Below, in pieces: positions 48,120 through 56,977 of a stretch of DNA of 64,000 nucleotides. This DNA is from Mycolicibacterium rutilum (GTDB lineage: Bacteria; Actinomycetota; Actinomycetes; Mycobacteriales; Mycobacteriaceae). Within the stretch, counting starts at the first letter, position 1; each line of letters begins with the position of its first letter. Both the position numbers and the translations under genes were made by a program. The notes under the pieces were generated by a model. The model worked only from the letters and a program-made list of their open reading frames with translations, was not told the origin of the DNA and did no database searches. Where the stretch lies: the NCBI RefSeq assembly GCF_900108565.1, contig NZ_LT629971.1:4898001-4962000 (forward strand), in the 5' to 3' direction.

Positions 48120-49477
48120 CAAACCTCCTGCACGGCAAAGAAAACATTCTTGGTCTCGGTGAAGGACAGCGGCGCGTCGGGCCCGAGTTCGCGGCCCAGC
48201 CCGGACTGCTTGAAGCCGCCGAACGGTGTGTTGTAGCGGACCGAGGAATGCGAATTGACCGACAGGTTGCCCGATTCCAGCGCCCGCGACACCCGCACGG
48301 CCCGGGACAGGTTCTCGGTCCAGATCGATCCGGACAGGCCGTAGGGGGTGTCGTTGGCCAGCGCGATCGCGTCGGCCTCGTCGTCGAACGGCAGCACCGT
48401 AACCACCGGGCCGAAGATCTCCTCGCGCACGGTTCGGTCGGTGCGCTGCGGGGTCAGCACGGTCGGCGGGAACCAGTATCCGGCGCCCGAGGGAGCCGAA
48501 CCCCGGAACGCCACCGGAGCGTCGTCGGGCACGAACGATGCCACCGAGTCGAAGTGCGCCCGCGACACCAGCGGACCCATCTCGGTGTCCTTGGCCCGCG
48601 GGTCGCCGACGACCACGCCCTTGACAGCCGGCTCGAACAACTCCATGAACCGGTCATAGACGTTGCGCTGCACGAGAATCCGGCTGCGCGCGCAGCAGTC
48701 CTGGCCCGCATTGTCGAACACCCCGTAGGGGGCGGTGGCGGCCGCCTGCTCCAGATCGCAGTCGTCGAACACGATGTTGGCGCTCTTGCCGCCCAGTTCG
48801 AGGGTGACGCGCTTGACCTGTTTGGCGGCACCGGCCATCACCCGGGTCCCGACCTCGGTGGATCCGGTGAACACGATCTTGCGCACGTCGGGATGGCTGA
48901 CGAATCGCTCGCCGACCACCGACCCGCGGCCCGGCAGCACCTGGAACAGGTCGGCGGGCAGTCCGGCCTCGACGGCCAACTCGCCCAACCGGATCGTGGT
49001 CAGCGGGGTCCACTCTGCGGGCTTGAGCACGACGGCGTTCCCCGCCGCCAGCGCGGGCGCGAACCCCCACGACGCGATCGTCATCGGGAAGTTCCACGGG
49101 GTGATCACCCCGACGACGCCGAGCGGCTCGTTGAACGTGACATCGAACCCACCCGCGACCGGAATCTGCTTGCCCGACAGACGTTCCGGTGTCGCGGAGT
49201 AGAACTGCAGCACGTCGCGCACATGGCCGGCCTCCCATTCGGCGTTGCCGATCGGGTGCCCGGAGTTGGCGACCTCGAGCGCGGCCAACTCGTCGATGTG
49301 CGCGTCCACCGCCGCCGCGAAGGCGCGCAGCGCTGCGGCGCGGGCGGCAGGCGCCTGGCGCGCCCACTCGCGCTGCGCCACCTTGGCTTTGGCGACGGCG
49401 TCGTCCACACCCGCTTCGTCGGTGTGCTCGACGGTGGTCAGCACCTCCTCGGTCGCGGGGTTGATGACCTCGGTCAC
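48119..49477 (-). CDS. aldC: NAD-dependent aldehyde dehydrogenase AldC
   Basis: 452-residue ALDH: VVGVITPWNFPMTIASW (Asn), KIVFTGSTEVGTRVM, LELGGKSANIVFDD (catalytic Glu) and the nucleophile in NAGQDCCARSRILVQ, ending in FGGFKQSGLGRELG. It oxidises an amine-derived aldehyde, here probably gamma-glutamylated, to the acid. GTG 49477 overlaps the amidohydrolase stop (GTGA). Length is near that of M. tuberculosis AldC. Confidence 0.92.
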   Translation of the reverse strand: MTEVINPATEEVLTTVEHTDEAGVDDAVAKAKVAQREWARQAPAARAAALRAFAAAVDAHIDELAALEVANSGHPIGNAEWEAGHVRDVLQFYSATPERLSGKQIPVAGGFDVTFNEPLGVVGVITPWNFPMTIASWGFAPALAAGNAVVLKPAEWTPLTTIRLGELAVEAGLPADLFQVLPGRGSVVGERFVSHPDVRKIVFTGSTEVGTRVMAGAAKQVKRVTLELGGKSANIVFDDCDLEQAAATAPYGVFDNAGQDCCARSRILVQRNVYDRFMELFEPAVKGVVVGDPRAKDTEMGPLVSRAHFDSVASFVPDDAPVAFRGSAPSGAGYWFPPTVLTPQRTDRTVREEIFGPVVTVLPFDDEADAIALANDTPYGLSGSIWTENLSRAVRVSRALESGNLSVNSHSSVRYNTPFGGFKQSGLGRELGPDAPLSFTETKNVFFAVQEV

Positions 49478-50244
49478 GCGTTCACCCGTCCTTTCGCATG
49501 GGCTCCGGTGGAATAGGTGCGGGCCGCGTCGACGACGGCGGCGAACAACCGCAGGTCGTCCAGCCGCTCCTCGGGATGCCACTGCACGCCGAGAATGAAC
49601 TGCTCGCCCGGCACCTCGACGCCCTCGATGACACCGTCGTCGTCCTGGGCGCTGATCACCAGGCCGGATCCGAGCTGGTCGACGGCCTGGTGGTGGTAGC
49701 ACTGCGCATCCGAGGTCTCGCCGATCAACGCGGCCAGCCGGGTGCCCGCCACGGTGCGCACGGTCGAGGTGGTGAACACCGCGTTGCCCTGCTGGTGGCG
49801 GGTATGGCCGATGACATCGGGCAGGTGCTGGTGCAGGGTTCCGCCCAGCGCGACGTTGAGAACCTGTGCGCCGCGGCAGATTCCGAGCAGCGGCAGGCCG
49901 CGCCGGATCGCACCGCGCACCAGCGCGAGCTCGAAGTCGTCGCGGCTGCGGTTGTCGGGGTTGGCCTCGTTGGTGGCCGGGTGCGGGTCCTGACCGTAGT
50001 TGTCGGGCAGCACATCCGGGCCTCCGGTGACGATCAGCCCGTCCAGACCGTCGAGCAACCGGTCGGCGATCTCGTCGTCGACCGGCTGCGGCGGAAGCAG
50101 TGTCGCGATCCCGCCGGCCAACTCGACGCCCTCGAAGTAGATGGCGGGCAGGAAGCTGGCCCGCACGTCCCACACGCCGGTCTGGGCCTGCTGCAGGTAC
50201 GTCGTCAACCCGACGACGGGCCGCGCCTTGCTAGAGCCGCTCAA
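49474..50244 (-). CDS. class I glutamine amidotransferase-like gamma-glutamyl hydrolase (PuuD-like, Rv2859c)
   Basis: 256 residues with the peptidase C26 fold: nucleophile Cys in LLGICRGAQVLNVALGG, GLIVTGGPDVLPDNYGQ, and the His-Glu pair in LGVQWHPEERLDD. By analogy with E. coli PuuD it would split gamma-glutamyl-amine intermediates back to glutamate and the free acid. The TTG start at 50244 overlaps the glnA4 end by 14 bases. M. tuberculosis has the same gene order here. Confidence 0.88.
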   Translation of the reverse strand: MSGSSKARPVVGLTTYLQQAQTGVWDVRASFLPAIYFEGVELAGGIATLLPPQPVDDEIADRLLDGLDGLIVTGGPDVLPDNYGQDPHPATNEANPDNRSRDDFELALVRGAIRRGLPLLGICRGAQVLNVALGGTLHQHLPDVIGHTRHQQGNAVFTTSTVRTVAGTRLAALIGETSDAQCYHHQAVDQLGSGLVISAQDDDGVIEGVEVPGEQFILGVQWHPEERLDDLRLFAAVVDAARTYSTGAHAKGRVNA

Positions 50245-51598
50245 AGCCTCGAATCCTTTCCCAGTCCGTCACCGCGGCGTTGAACGCGTCGAGTTCGACG
50301 CGCGCGTTGTTGAGGTAGTGCTCGACGACCTCGTCACCGAACGCCGCGCGCGCCACCTCGGACTGCTCGAACCGCGCGGCCGCCTCGGCCAGCGTGGTCG
50401 GCAGCCGCTCGGCGCCGCTGGTATAGGCGTTGCCCTGCATGGCTTCGGGCAATTCCAGCTCGTGCTCGATGCCGTACAGGCCGCCGGCGATCAACGCCGA
50501 CACCGCGAGGTACTGGTTGACGTCGCCGCCCGGCGCACGGTTCTCCATCCGCATGCCGTGGCCGTGGCCCACCACCCGCAGCGCGCACGTGCGGTTGTCC
50601 AGCCCCCACGCGATCGCCGTCGGCGCGAAGCTGCCCTCGGCGAACCGCTTGTAAGAGTTGATATTCGGCGCGTAGAACAGGGTCAGCTCGCGCATCGTGG
50701 CCAGCTGGCCGGCCACGAAGCTGCGGAACATCGGCGACATGCCCTGTGGATCGTCGTCGTCGGCGAACACGGCCGAGCCGTCGGAACCGCGCAGCGAGAT
50801 GTGGATGTGGCAGCTGTTGCCCTCGCGCTCATCGAATTTCGCCATGAACGTCAGACTCTTGCCGTGCTGGTCGGCGATCTCCTTGGCGCCGTTCTTGTAG
50901 ATCGTGTGGTTGTCACACGTGACGAGCGCGTGGTCGTAGCGGAACGCGATCTCCTGCTGGCCGAGGTTGCACTCCCCCTTGACGCCTTCGCAGTACATCC
51001 CGGCACCGGTCATGCCCAGCCGGATGTCGCGCAGCAGCGGTTCCATCCTCGTGGACGCCAGCATCGCGTAGTCGATGTTGTAGTCCGTCGCCGCGGTCAG
51101 CCCGCGATAGCCCTTGGCCCAGGCCTCGCGGTAACCGTCGTCGAAAACCATGAACTCCAGTTCGGTCCCGGCATAGGGCACCAGGTCGCGCTCGGCGAGC
51201 CGGTCGATCTGGCGGGTGAGGATGCTGCGCGGCGCGACGCCGACGGGCCGGCCGTCGGTGAACGACAAATCGGCCATCACCATTGCCGTGCCGGGCAGCC
51301 ACGGCAGCAGCCGCAACGTGGAGAAGTCCGGCGTCATCACCATGTCGCCGTAGCCGGTCTCCCAGCTCGACATCGCATAACCGGCGACGGTGTTCATGTC
51401 GACGTCGACGGCCAGCAGGTAGTTGCAACACTCCGCGCCGTGCGCGGCGACCTCTTCGACGAACAACCGCGCGGAGACCCGCTTGCCGGTCAGCCGGCCC
51501 TGCATGTCGCAGAACGCGAGGATGACGGTGTCGACCTCACCGGCGGCGACCAGCCGCTCGAGGTCGGCCTCGGCCAGCATGCCCGATGGAACGCTCAT
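50231..51598 (-). CDS. glnA4: glutamine synthetase-like gamma-glutamylating ligase GlnA4
   Basis: 455 residues with the glutamine-synthetase fold: YAGTELEFMVFDDGY, GECNLGQQEIAFRYDHAL (metal-binding Glu and His), SCHIHISLRG, FYAPNINSYKRFAEGSFAP and RMENRAPGGDVNQYLA. GlnA4/PuuA-type enzymes join glutamate to amines instead of ammonia; S. coelicolor GlnA4 is reported to act on ethanolamine. It is the first gene of a minus-strand operon with the hydrolase, aldehyde dehydrogenase, SDR and GntR, and is divergent from the permease. Confidence 0.9.
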   Translation of the reverse strand: MSVPSGMLAEADLERLVAAGEVDTVILAFCDMQGRLTGKRVSARLFVEEVAAHGAECCNYLLAVDVDMNTVAGYAMSSWETGYGDMVMTPDFSTLRLLPWLPGTAMVMADLSFTDGRPVGVAPRSILTRQIDRLAERDLVPYAGTELEFMVFDDGYREAWAKGYRGLTAATDYNIDYAMLASTRMEPLLRDIRLGMTGAGMYCEGVKGECNLGQQEIAFRYDHALVTCDNHTIYKNGAKEIADQHGKSLTFMAKFDEREGNSCHIHISLRGSDGSAVFADDDDPQGMSPMFRSFVAGQLATMRELTLFYAPNINSYKRFAEGSFAPTAIAWGLDNRTCALRVVGHGHGMRMENRAPGGDVNQYLAVSALIAGGLYGIEHELELPEAMQGNAYTSGAERLPTTLAEAAARFEQSEVARAAFGDEVVEHYLNNARVELDAFNAAVTDWERIRGFERL

Positions 51599-51703
51599 CA
51601 GCAGGTGCGCCCTTTCCTCGCGGATGACGGGAATGTCGAGTAGTCAACCATTGGCAGCGGTCCGTCTCGGCACTAGTCGCGGAGTTTTACACATTTGTCA
51701 CTC

Positions 51704-51729
51704 CCAAAGGTAGGACACCAGACCTTTGG
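51704..51729. promoter_or_regulatory. candidate operator between glnA4 and the permease gene
   Basis: CCAAAGGT (51704-51711) and ACCTTTGG (51722-51729) are perfect 8-base inverted half-sites with a 10-base spacer in the 178-base divergent promoter region. The GntR regulator at the end of the operon is the obvious candidate binder, although its contact sequence is not known. Confidence 0.5.
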
Positions 51730-51776
51730 CGAGTTTATTCTCCGTATGCCTCACGACTGCGAGAAGGAGCGAACCC

Positions 51777-53321
51777 ATGGCTCAGGGCAATGCGCAGGAC
51801 AAGATGAAGAGTTCGGGCGGCGTCACCTACAGCCAGGCGGGCGAGGGCTACTTCGAGAAGCGGCAACTCAAGCGGACCGCCGGCTTCTGGGGTCTGTGGG
51901 GCATCGGCGTCGCGGCGGTCATCTCCGGCGACTTCTCCGGCTGGAACTTCGGCATCGGCGAGGCCGGCTGGGGTGGTCTGGCGATCGCCTCCGTCGTCAT
52001 CGTGATCATGTACTTCGGCATGCTGTTCTCGATCGGCGAGATGTCGGCGGCGATGCCGCACACCGGCGGCGCGTACTCCTTCGCCCGCGCGGCGATGGGC
52101 CCGTGGGGCGGGTTCGTCACCGGCTTCGCCGAGACCATCGAGTACGTCTTCACCACCGCGGTCATCGTGTTCTTCTCGGCCAGCTACGCCGACGCGGTGA
52201 CCAGCGACCTGTTCAACCTGAGCATGCCCGCGTGGGTGTGGTGGATCATCCTCTACGCGATCTTCGTGGGGCTGAACTCGTGGGGCGCGGAGATCTCGTT
52301 CAAGTTCGCGCTCGTCGTCGCGATCATCTCGATCGGCATCCTCGTGCTCTTCGGCGTGCTCGCCATCGTCAACGGCGCCGTCGACTTCTCCAAGCTGTTC
52401 GACATCCCCGCCGACCCGGAGGTGGCGGGCTCGTCGACGTTCCTGCCGTCGGGTTGGCTCGCGATCGTGTTCGCGATGCCGTTCGCGATGTGGTTCTTCC
52501 TCGGCATCGAGGAACTGCCGCTGGCGGCCGAGGAGGCCCATGAACCGGCCCGCGACATCCCCAGGGCCGGCATCTGGGGCCTGCTCACGCTGATCGGCTG
52601 CGGTGCGATCGTGTTCTTCCTCAACCCCGCCGTGACCGGGTCGGCCGCCCTCGGCGCGTCCGACGAGCCCCTGCTCGACGGGTTCCGCGCGTTCCTGCCG
52701 CAGAACCTGGCCGCCGTGCTGTCGGCGTTCGCGCTGATCGGCCTGCTCGCCAGCCTGCAGGGCATCATGTACGCCTACGGCCGCAACATGTACTCGCTCA
52801 GCCGCGCCGGCTACTACCCGAAATCGTTGTCGCTCACCGGCTCCCGGCAGACGCCGTATGTCGCGTTGCTTGCCGGCGCGGTGATCGGCTTCGTCGCCCT
52901 GCTGATCGTCAACGCCAACGAGGGCGCGGGCGCGGTGGTGCTCAACATCGCGGTGTGGGGCGCGGTCCTGGCCTACGGGCTGCAGATGATCTCGTTCCTG
53001 CTGCTGCGCCGCAAGTTCCCCAACGCCCGGCGGCCGTGGGTCAGCCCGACCGGCAACGCCGGAGCCATCGTCGCCCTCGTCATCGCCGCGGTGACCTTCG
53101 TCGGCGTGCTGGTCAACCCGACCTACCGCCCCGCCGTCATCGCGATCGTCATCTTCTACATCGTCGGCTTGCTGGTGTTCGGGTTCTACGGCAGGCACCG
53201 CCTGGTGCTCTCGCCCGAGGAGGAGTACGCGGTCACCGGCGGCCTGCACGGGTTCGACCCGGAGGCCGAGGGGCTCGGCGGGACCATCGAGGACGAGATC
53301 CTCAAAGGCCATACCGACTGA
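51777..53321 (+). CDS. APC-family permease, probable ethanolamine/amine uptake
   Basis: 514 residues with about twelve helices. The ethanolamine-permease subgroup of the APC superfamily is suggested by SGDFSGWNFGIGEAGWGGL, MSAAMPHTGGAYSFARAAMGPWGG, the WFFLGIEELPLAAEEAHEPA segment and YAYGRNMYSLSRAGYYPK. ATG 51777 has AAGGAG seven bases upstream. It is divergent from the glnA4 operon, which would degrade the imported amine. M. tuberculosis has no permease here as far as I recall. Substrate assignment is by similarity and context. Confidence 0.82.
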   Translation: MAQGNAQDKMKSSGGVTYSQAGEGYFEKRQLKRTAGFWGLWGIGVAAVISGDFSGWNFGIGEAGWGGLAIASVVIVIMYFGMLFSIGEMSAAMPHTGGAYSFARAAMGPWGGFVTGFAETIEYVFTTAVIVFFSASYADAVTSDLFNLSMPAWVWWIILYAIFVGLNSWGAEISFKFALVVAIISIGILVLFGVLAIVNGAVDFSKLFDIPADPEVAGSSTFLPSGWLAIVFAMPFAMWFFLGIEELPLAAEEAHEPARDIPRAGIWGLLTLIGCGAIVFFLNPAVTGSAALGASDEPLLDGFRAFLPQNLAAVLSAFALIGLLASLQGIMYAYGRNMYSLSRAGYYPKSLSLTGSRQTPYVALLAGAVIGFVALLIVNANEGAGAVVLNIAVWGAVLAYGLQMISFLLLRRKFPNARRPWVSPTGNAGAIVALVIAAVTFVGVLVNPTYRPAVIAIVIFYIVGLLVFGFYGRHRLVLSPEEEYAVTGGLHGFDPEAEGLGGTIEDEILKGHTD

Positions 53322-53375
53322 CCCGGAACCCCCGCGTGAGCAGCGCGAAGTAGAGCCAGGTCACACCCGCCCCAC

Positions 53376-53400
53376 GTTTCATCAGTTGACACAGGGGTAA
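53376..53400 (+). promoter_or_regulatory. sigma-F-like promoter of the NAGGN operon
   Basis: GTTT (53376-53379), 15 bases, then GGGTAA (53395-53400) closely follows the mycobacterial sigma-F pattern GTTT-N15-17-GGGTA. Transcription would start near 53407-53411, that is at the GTG of the first gene, giving a leaderless or nearly leaderless mRNA. Confidence 0.6.
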
Positions 53401-53410
53401 AGTCCAAGGC

Positions 53411-55216
53411 GTGTGTGGAGCCACCGGCGAGGTGCGTCTCGACGGCCTGACGCCTGACATCGCAGCGGTCTCGGCGATGGCCGAGGCGATGACCCCGAGG
53501 GGCCCGGACTCAGCGGGCGCGTGGTCACAGGGCAGGGTCGCGCTCGGACACCGTCGCCTGAAAATCATCGACCTGACAGAAGCGGGCGGTCAGCCCATGC
53601 TCGACTCCGAGCTGGGGCTCGCCGTCGCATGGAACGGCTGCATCTACAACTACAAGCAGCTGCGCCGCGAACTGAGCGAGGCCGGTTACCGGTTCTTCTC
53701 GCACAGCGACACCGAGGTGCTACTCAAGGCGTACCACCACTGGGGCGACCGGTTCGTCGAACGCCTCTACGGCATGTTCGCGTTCGCGATCGTCGAGCGC
53801 GACAGCGGCCGGGTGCTGCTGGGCCGTGACCGGCTCGGCATCAAGCCGCTGTATCTGACCGAGACCCCGCAGCGGATCCGGTTCGCTTCGTCGCTACCCG
53901 CGCTGCTGGCCGGCGGCGACGTCGACACCCGCATCGACTCGGTCGCGCTGCACCACTACATGACGTTCCACTCCGTCGTTCCCGCGCCGCGCACCATCCT
54001 GCGCGGAGTGAGCAAGGTGCCGCCGGCGTCGCTGGTGGCCATCGAACCCGACGGCCGCCGCATCACCTCCACCTACTGGGAGCCCGACTTCACCCGCCGC
54101 GAGGACCGCGCCGACTGGTCCGAACGCGATTGGGAGGACGCCGTTCTCGAGTCGCTGCGGGTCGCGGTCGACCGCAGGCTGGTCGCCGACGTGCCGGTCG
54201 GCTGCCTGCTGTCCGGCGGCGTGGACTCCAGCCTGATCGTGGGGCTGCTGGCCGAGGCCGGACAGCACGGCCTGAAGACCTTCTCCATCGGCTTCGAGTC
54301 TGTCGGCGGGGTCGCCGGCGACGAGTTCAAGTACTCCGACATCGTCGCCGAACGGTTCGGCACCGACCACCACCAGATTCGCATCGGCACCGACCGGATG
54401 CTGCCCGCGCTCGACGGCGCGATCGGCGCGATGAGCGAGCCGATGGTCAGCCATGACTGCGTGGCCTTCTATCTGCTCAGCCAGGAAGTCGCCAAACACG
54501 TCAAGGTGGTGCAGTCCGGTCAGGGCGCCGACGAGGTGTTCGCCGGCTACCACTGGTATCCGCCGCTCAGCGAACCGGACGCCGGTGACGTCGACGGGGC
54601 GGTCGCCCGCTACCGCAAGGCGTTCTTCGACCGCGACCGCGCCGGATACGACGCGTTGATCTCGCCGTCGTACACCGTCGACGGCGACCCGAGCCTGGAC
54701 TTCGTCACCGAGCACTTCGCGCGGGCGGGCGCCGCGACCGGCGTCGACCGCGGGCTGCGCCTCGACAGCACGGTGATGCTGGTCGACGACCCGGTCAAGC
54801 GCGTGGACAACATGACAATGGCATGGGGGCTGGAGGGCCGGGTGCCGTTCCTCGACCACGAACTCGTCGAACTGGCCGCCACCTGCCCGCCCGAGCTCAA
54901 GATCGCCCACGAAGGCAAGGGCGTGCTGAAACAGGCTGCGCGGCAAGTTATCCCGTCTGAGGTCATCGACCGGCCGAAGGGATACTTCCCGGTGCCCGCG
55001 CTGACCCATCTGGAGGGCCCGTACCTCGACATGGTGCGTGACGCGCTGTACGCGCCGGCCGCCAAGGAGCGCGGCCTGTTCCGGCCCGAGGCGGTCGACC
55101 GGTTGCTCGCCGATCCCAACGGCCGGCTCACCCCGCTGCGCGGCAACGAGTTGTGGCAACTGGCGCTGCTCGAACTGTGGTTGCAGCGGCACGGGGTGAC
55201 GGGTCCCGCGGCATGA
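53411..55216 (+). CDS. asnO: N-acetylglutaminylglutamine amidotransferase (asparagine-synthase family)
   Basis: 601 residues. The N-terminal class II glutaminase begins with nucleophile Cys2 (MCGATGEV) and the C-terminal synthetase has PP-loop CLLSGGVDSSLIVGLLAE near residue 268 and QGADEVFAGYHWY. With the next gene it makes N-acetylglutaminylglutamine amide, a compatible solute found in osmotically stressed bacteria; this enzyme would amidate the dipeptide. The combination with a GNAT/ATP-grasp partner is the diagnostic context. The stop overlaps the next start by four bases. Confidence 0.85.
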   Translation: MCGATGEVRLDGLTPDIAAVSAMAEAMTPRGPDSAGAWSQGRVALGHRRLKIIDLTEAGGQPMLDSELGLAVAWNGCIYNYKQLRRELSEAGYRFFSHSDTEVLLKAYHHWGDRFVERLYGMFAFAIVERDSGRVLLGRDRLGIKPLYLTETPQRIRFASSLPALLAGGDVDTRIDSVALHHYMTFHSVVPAPRTILRGVSKVPPASLVAIEPDGRRITSTYWEPDFTRREDRADWSERDWEDAVLESLRVAVDRRLVADVPVGCLLSGGVDSSLIVGLLAEAGQHGLKTFSIGFESVGGVAGDEFKYSDIVAERFGTDHHQIRIGTDRMLPALDGAIGAMSEPMVSHDCVAFYLLSQEVAKHVKVVQSGQGADEVFAGYHWYPPLSEPDAGDVDGAVARYRKAFFDRDRAGYDALISPSYTVDGDPSLDFVTEHFARAGAATGVDRGLRLDSTVMLVDDPVKRVDNMTMAWGLEGRVPFLDHELVELAATCPPELKIAHEGKGVLKQAARQVIPSEVIDRPKGYFPVPALTHLEGPYLDMVRDALYAPAAKERGLFRPEAVDRLLADPNGRLTPLRGNELWQLALLELWLQRHGVTGPAA

Positions 55217-56976
55217 CCACCATCGACCCCGACCACACCGAAGCCATCACACTCGGCCTGCACGACGCGTCGCCGCAGCACCTCGTCGACAAGATGGCCG
55301 ACGACGTCGTCATCGAGATGGGTTGGGGCCGGCTGATTTTCGGTCAGACCTTCGCCGAGCCGGAGACGTTGGCCGAGGTGCTGCGCCAGGAGAGCCTTGG
55401 CAGGCGCGACATCTGCATGTACGCGCGCGAGCCGCACGTGCTGGTCTCGATGGCACCCGCCGAACTGTTCATCGACCCCAGCCACACCTACCGGCTGCGG
55501 TTCACCGAGGACGACCCGTCGGCGCCGGCGCCGACCGGCTTCTCGGTCCGCGCGCTCGGCAGCGCCGAGGACGCCGACGAGATGAACCGCGTCTACGTGC
55601 GGTGCGGGATGGTGCCCGCGCCCGTCGAGGCGTTGTGGCAGAACCATCTCGAGCAAGATGCTGTCGACTACCTGGTCGCGGTGCGCGACGACGACGGCAG
55701 CGTCGTCGGCACCGTCACCGGTGTCGACCACGCACGGTTGTTCAGCGACCCGGAGAACGGGTCGAGCCTGTGGACACTGGCCGTCGACCCCACCACCAGC
55801 CTGCCCGGCGTCGGGGCCGCGCTCACCCGCGCGCTGGCCGCCATCTACCGCGACCGCGGCCGCTCCTACATGGATCTGTCGGTGAGCCACGACAACGCCG
55901 CCGCGATCTCGCTGTACGAGAAGCTGGGCTTCGAGCGGGTCCCGGTGATGGCCGTCAAGCGCAAGAACGCGATCAACGAGCCGCTGTTCACCCATCCGCC
56001 CGAGACGGTCGAGGATCTCAACCCGTACGCGCGCATCATCGCCGACGAAGCCATGCGGCGCGGGATCTGGGTGGAGGTGCTCGACGCCGAGGCCGGCGAG
56101 ATGCGACTGTCGCACGGCGGTCGCACGGTGATCACCCGGGAGTCGTTGTCGGAGTTCACCTCTGCGGTGGCGATGGCACGGTGTGACGACAAGCGGCTGA
56201 CCCGCCGGCTGGTCGCCGAGGCCGGGATCGTCGTGCCCAAGGGCCGGTTGGCGACGTTCGATGAGCAGGACCACGCATTCCTCGACGAGGTCGGCGACGT
56301 GGTGGTCAAACCCACCCGCGGCGAGCAGGGCAAGGGCATCACGGTCGGGGTCAGCGGCCCCGAGGAGCTCGACGCCGCGCTGGCCCGCGCCCGCGAAGAG
56401 CACCCGCACGTGCTGATCGAACAGCGCGCCCCGGGTGACGATCTGCGGCTGGTCGTGATCGACGGCAAGGTGGTGGCGGCCGCGCTGCGCAGGCCTGCCG
56501 AGATCGTCGGCACCGGCCACCACACCATCCGCGAACTGATCGAGACGCAGAGCCGGCGGCGCGCGGCGGCCACCGGCGGCGAATCCCGCATCCCGATCGA
56601 CGCGGTCACCGAATCCACCGTCGCCGAGGCGGGCTGGTCGTTCGACGACGTGCTGCCCGAGGGTCAGCGGCTGCGGGTGCGCCGCACCGCGAACCTGCAC
56701 CAGGGCGGCACCATCCACGACGTGACCGCGAAGGTGAACCCGCACCTGTGCGAGGTGGCGGTGAAGTCGGCCGAAGCCATCGGCATCCCGGTGACGGGGA
56801 TCGACCTGCTGGTGCCCGACGTCACCGGCCAGGACTATGTCTTCATCGAGGCCAACGAGCGGCCCGGGCTGGCCAACCACGAGCCGCAGCCGACGGCAAA
56901 AGCGTTCGTCGACTTCCTGTTTCCCGGCAGCCCTGCGCTCCCCCAGGCGTGGACGCCGGAAGAGGCGGTGAACTGA
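55213..56976 (+). CDS. ngg: N-acetylglutaminylglutamine synthetase (GNAT + ATP-grasp fusion)
   Basis: 587 residues. The N-terminal half contains a GNAT fold at about residues 110-260 (LWTLAVDPTTSLPGVGAALTRAL, SVSHDNAAAISLYEKLGFERV); the C-terminal half is an ATP-grasp ligase (DVVVKPTRGEQGKGITVGV, LIEQRAPGDDLRLVVIDG, GIDLLVPDVTGQDYVFIEAN with metal-binding Glu/Asn). It would acetylate glutamine and ligate a second glutamine. ATG 55213 overlaps the asnO stop (ATGA). The M42 hydrolase that often forms the third gene of this set is not in the window. Confidence 0.85.
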   Translation: MTTIDPDHTEAITLGLHDASPQHLVDKMADDVVIEMGWGRLIFGQTFAEPETLAEVLRQESLGRRDICMYAREPHVLVSMAPAELFIDPSHTYRLRFTEDDPSAPAPTGFSVRALGSAEDADEMNRVYVRCGMVPAPVEALWQNHLEQDAVDYLVAVRDDDGSVVGTVTGVDHARLFSDPENGSSLWTLAVDPTTSLPGVGAALTRALAAIYRDRGRSYMDLSVSHDNAAAISLYEKLGFERVPVMAVKRKNAINEPLFTHPPETVEDLNPYARIIADEAMRRGIWVEVLDAEAGEMRLSHGGRTVITRESLSEFTSAVAMARCDDKRLTRRLVAEAGIVVPKGRLATFDEQDHAFLDEVGDVVVKPTRGEQGKGITVGVSGPEELDAALARAREEHPHVLIEQRAPGDDLRLVVIDGKVVAAALRRPAEIVGTGHHTIRELIETQSRRRAAATGGESRIPIDAVTESTVAEAGWSFDDVLPEGQRLRVRRTANLHQGGTIHDVTAKVNPHLCEVAVKSAEAIGIPVTGIDLLVPDVTGQDYVFIEANERPGLANHEPQPTAKAFVDFLFPGSPALPQAWTPEEAVN

Positions 56977-56977
56977 G

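Noticed and set aside
53386-53403. TTGACA and TAAAGT as a sigma-A promoter for asnO
   Set aside because: The two boxes are only six bases apart, far too close; the GTTT-N15-GGGTAA pair has proper spacing.
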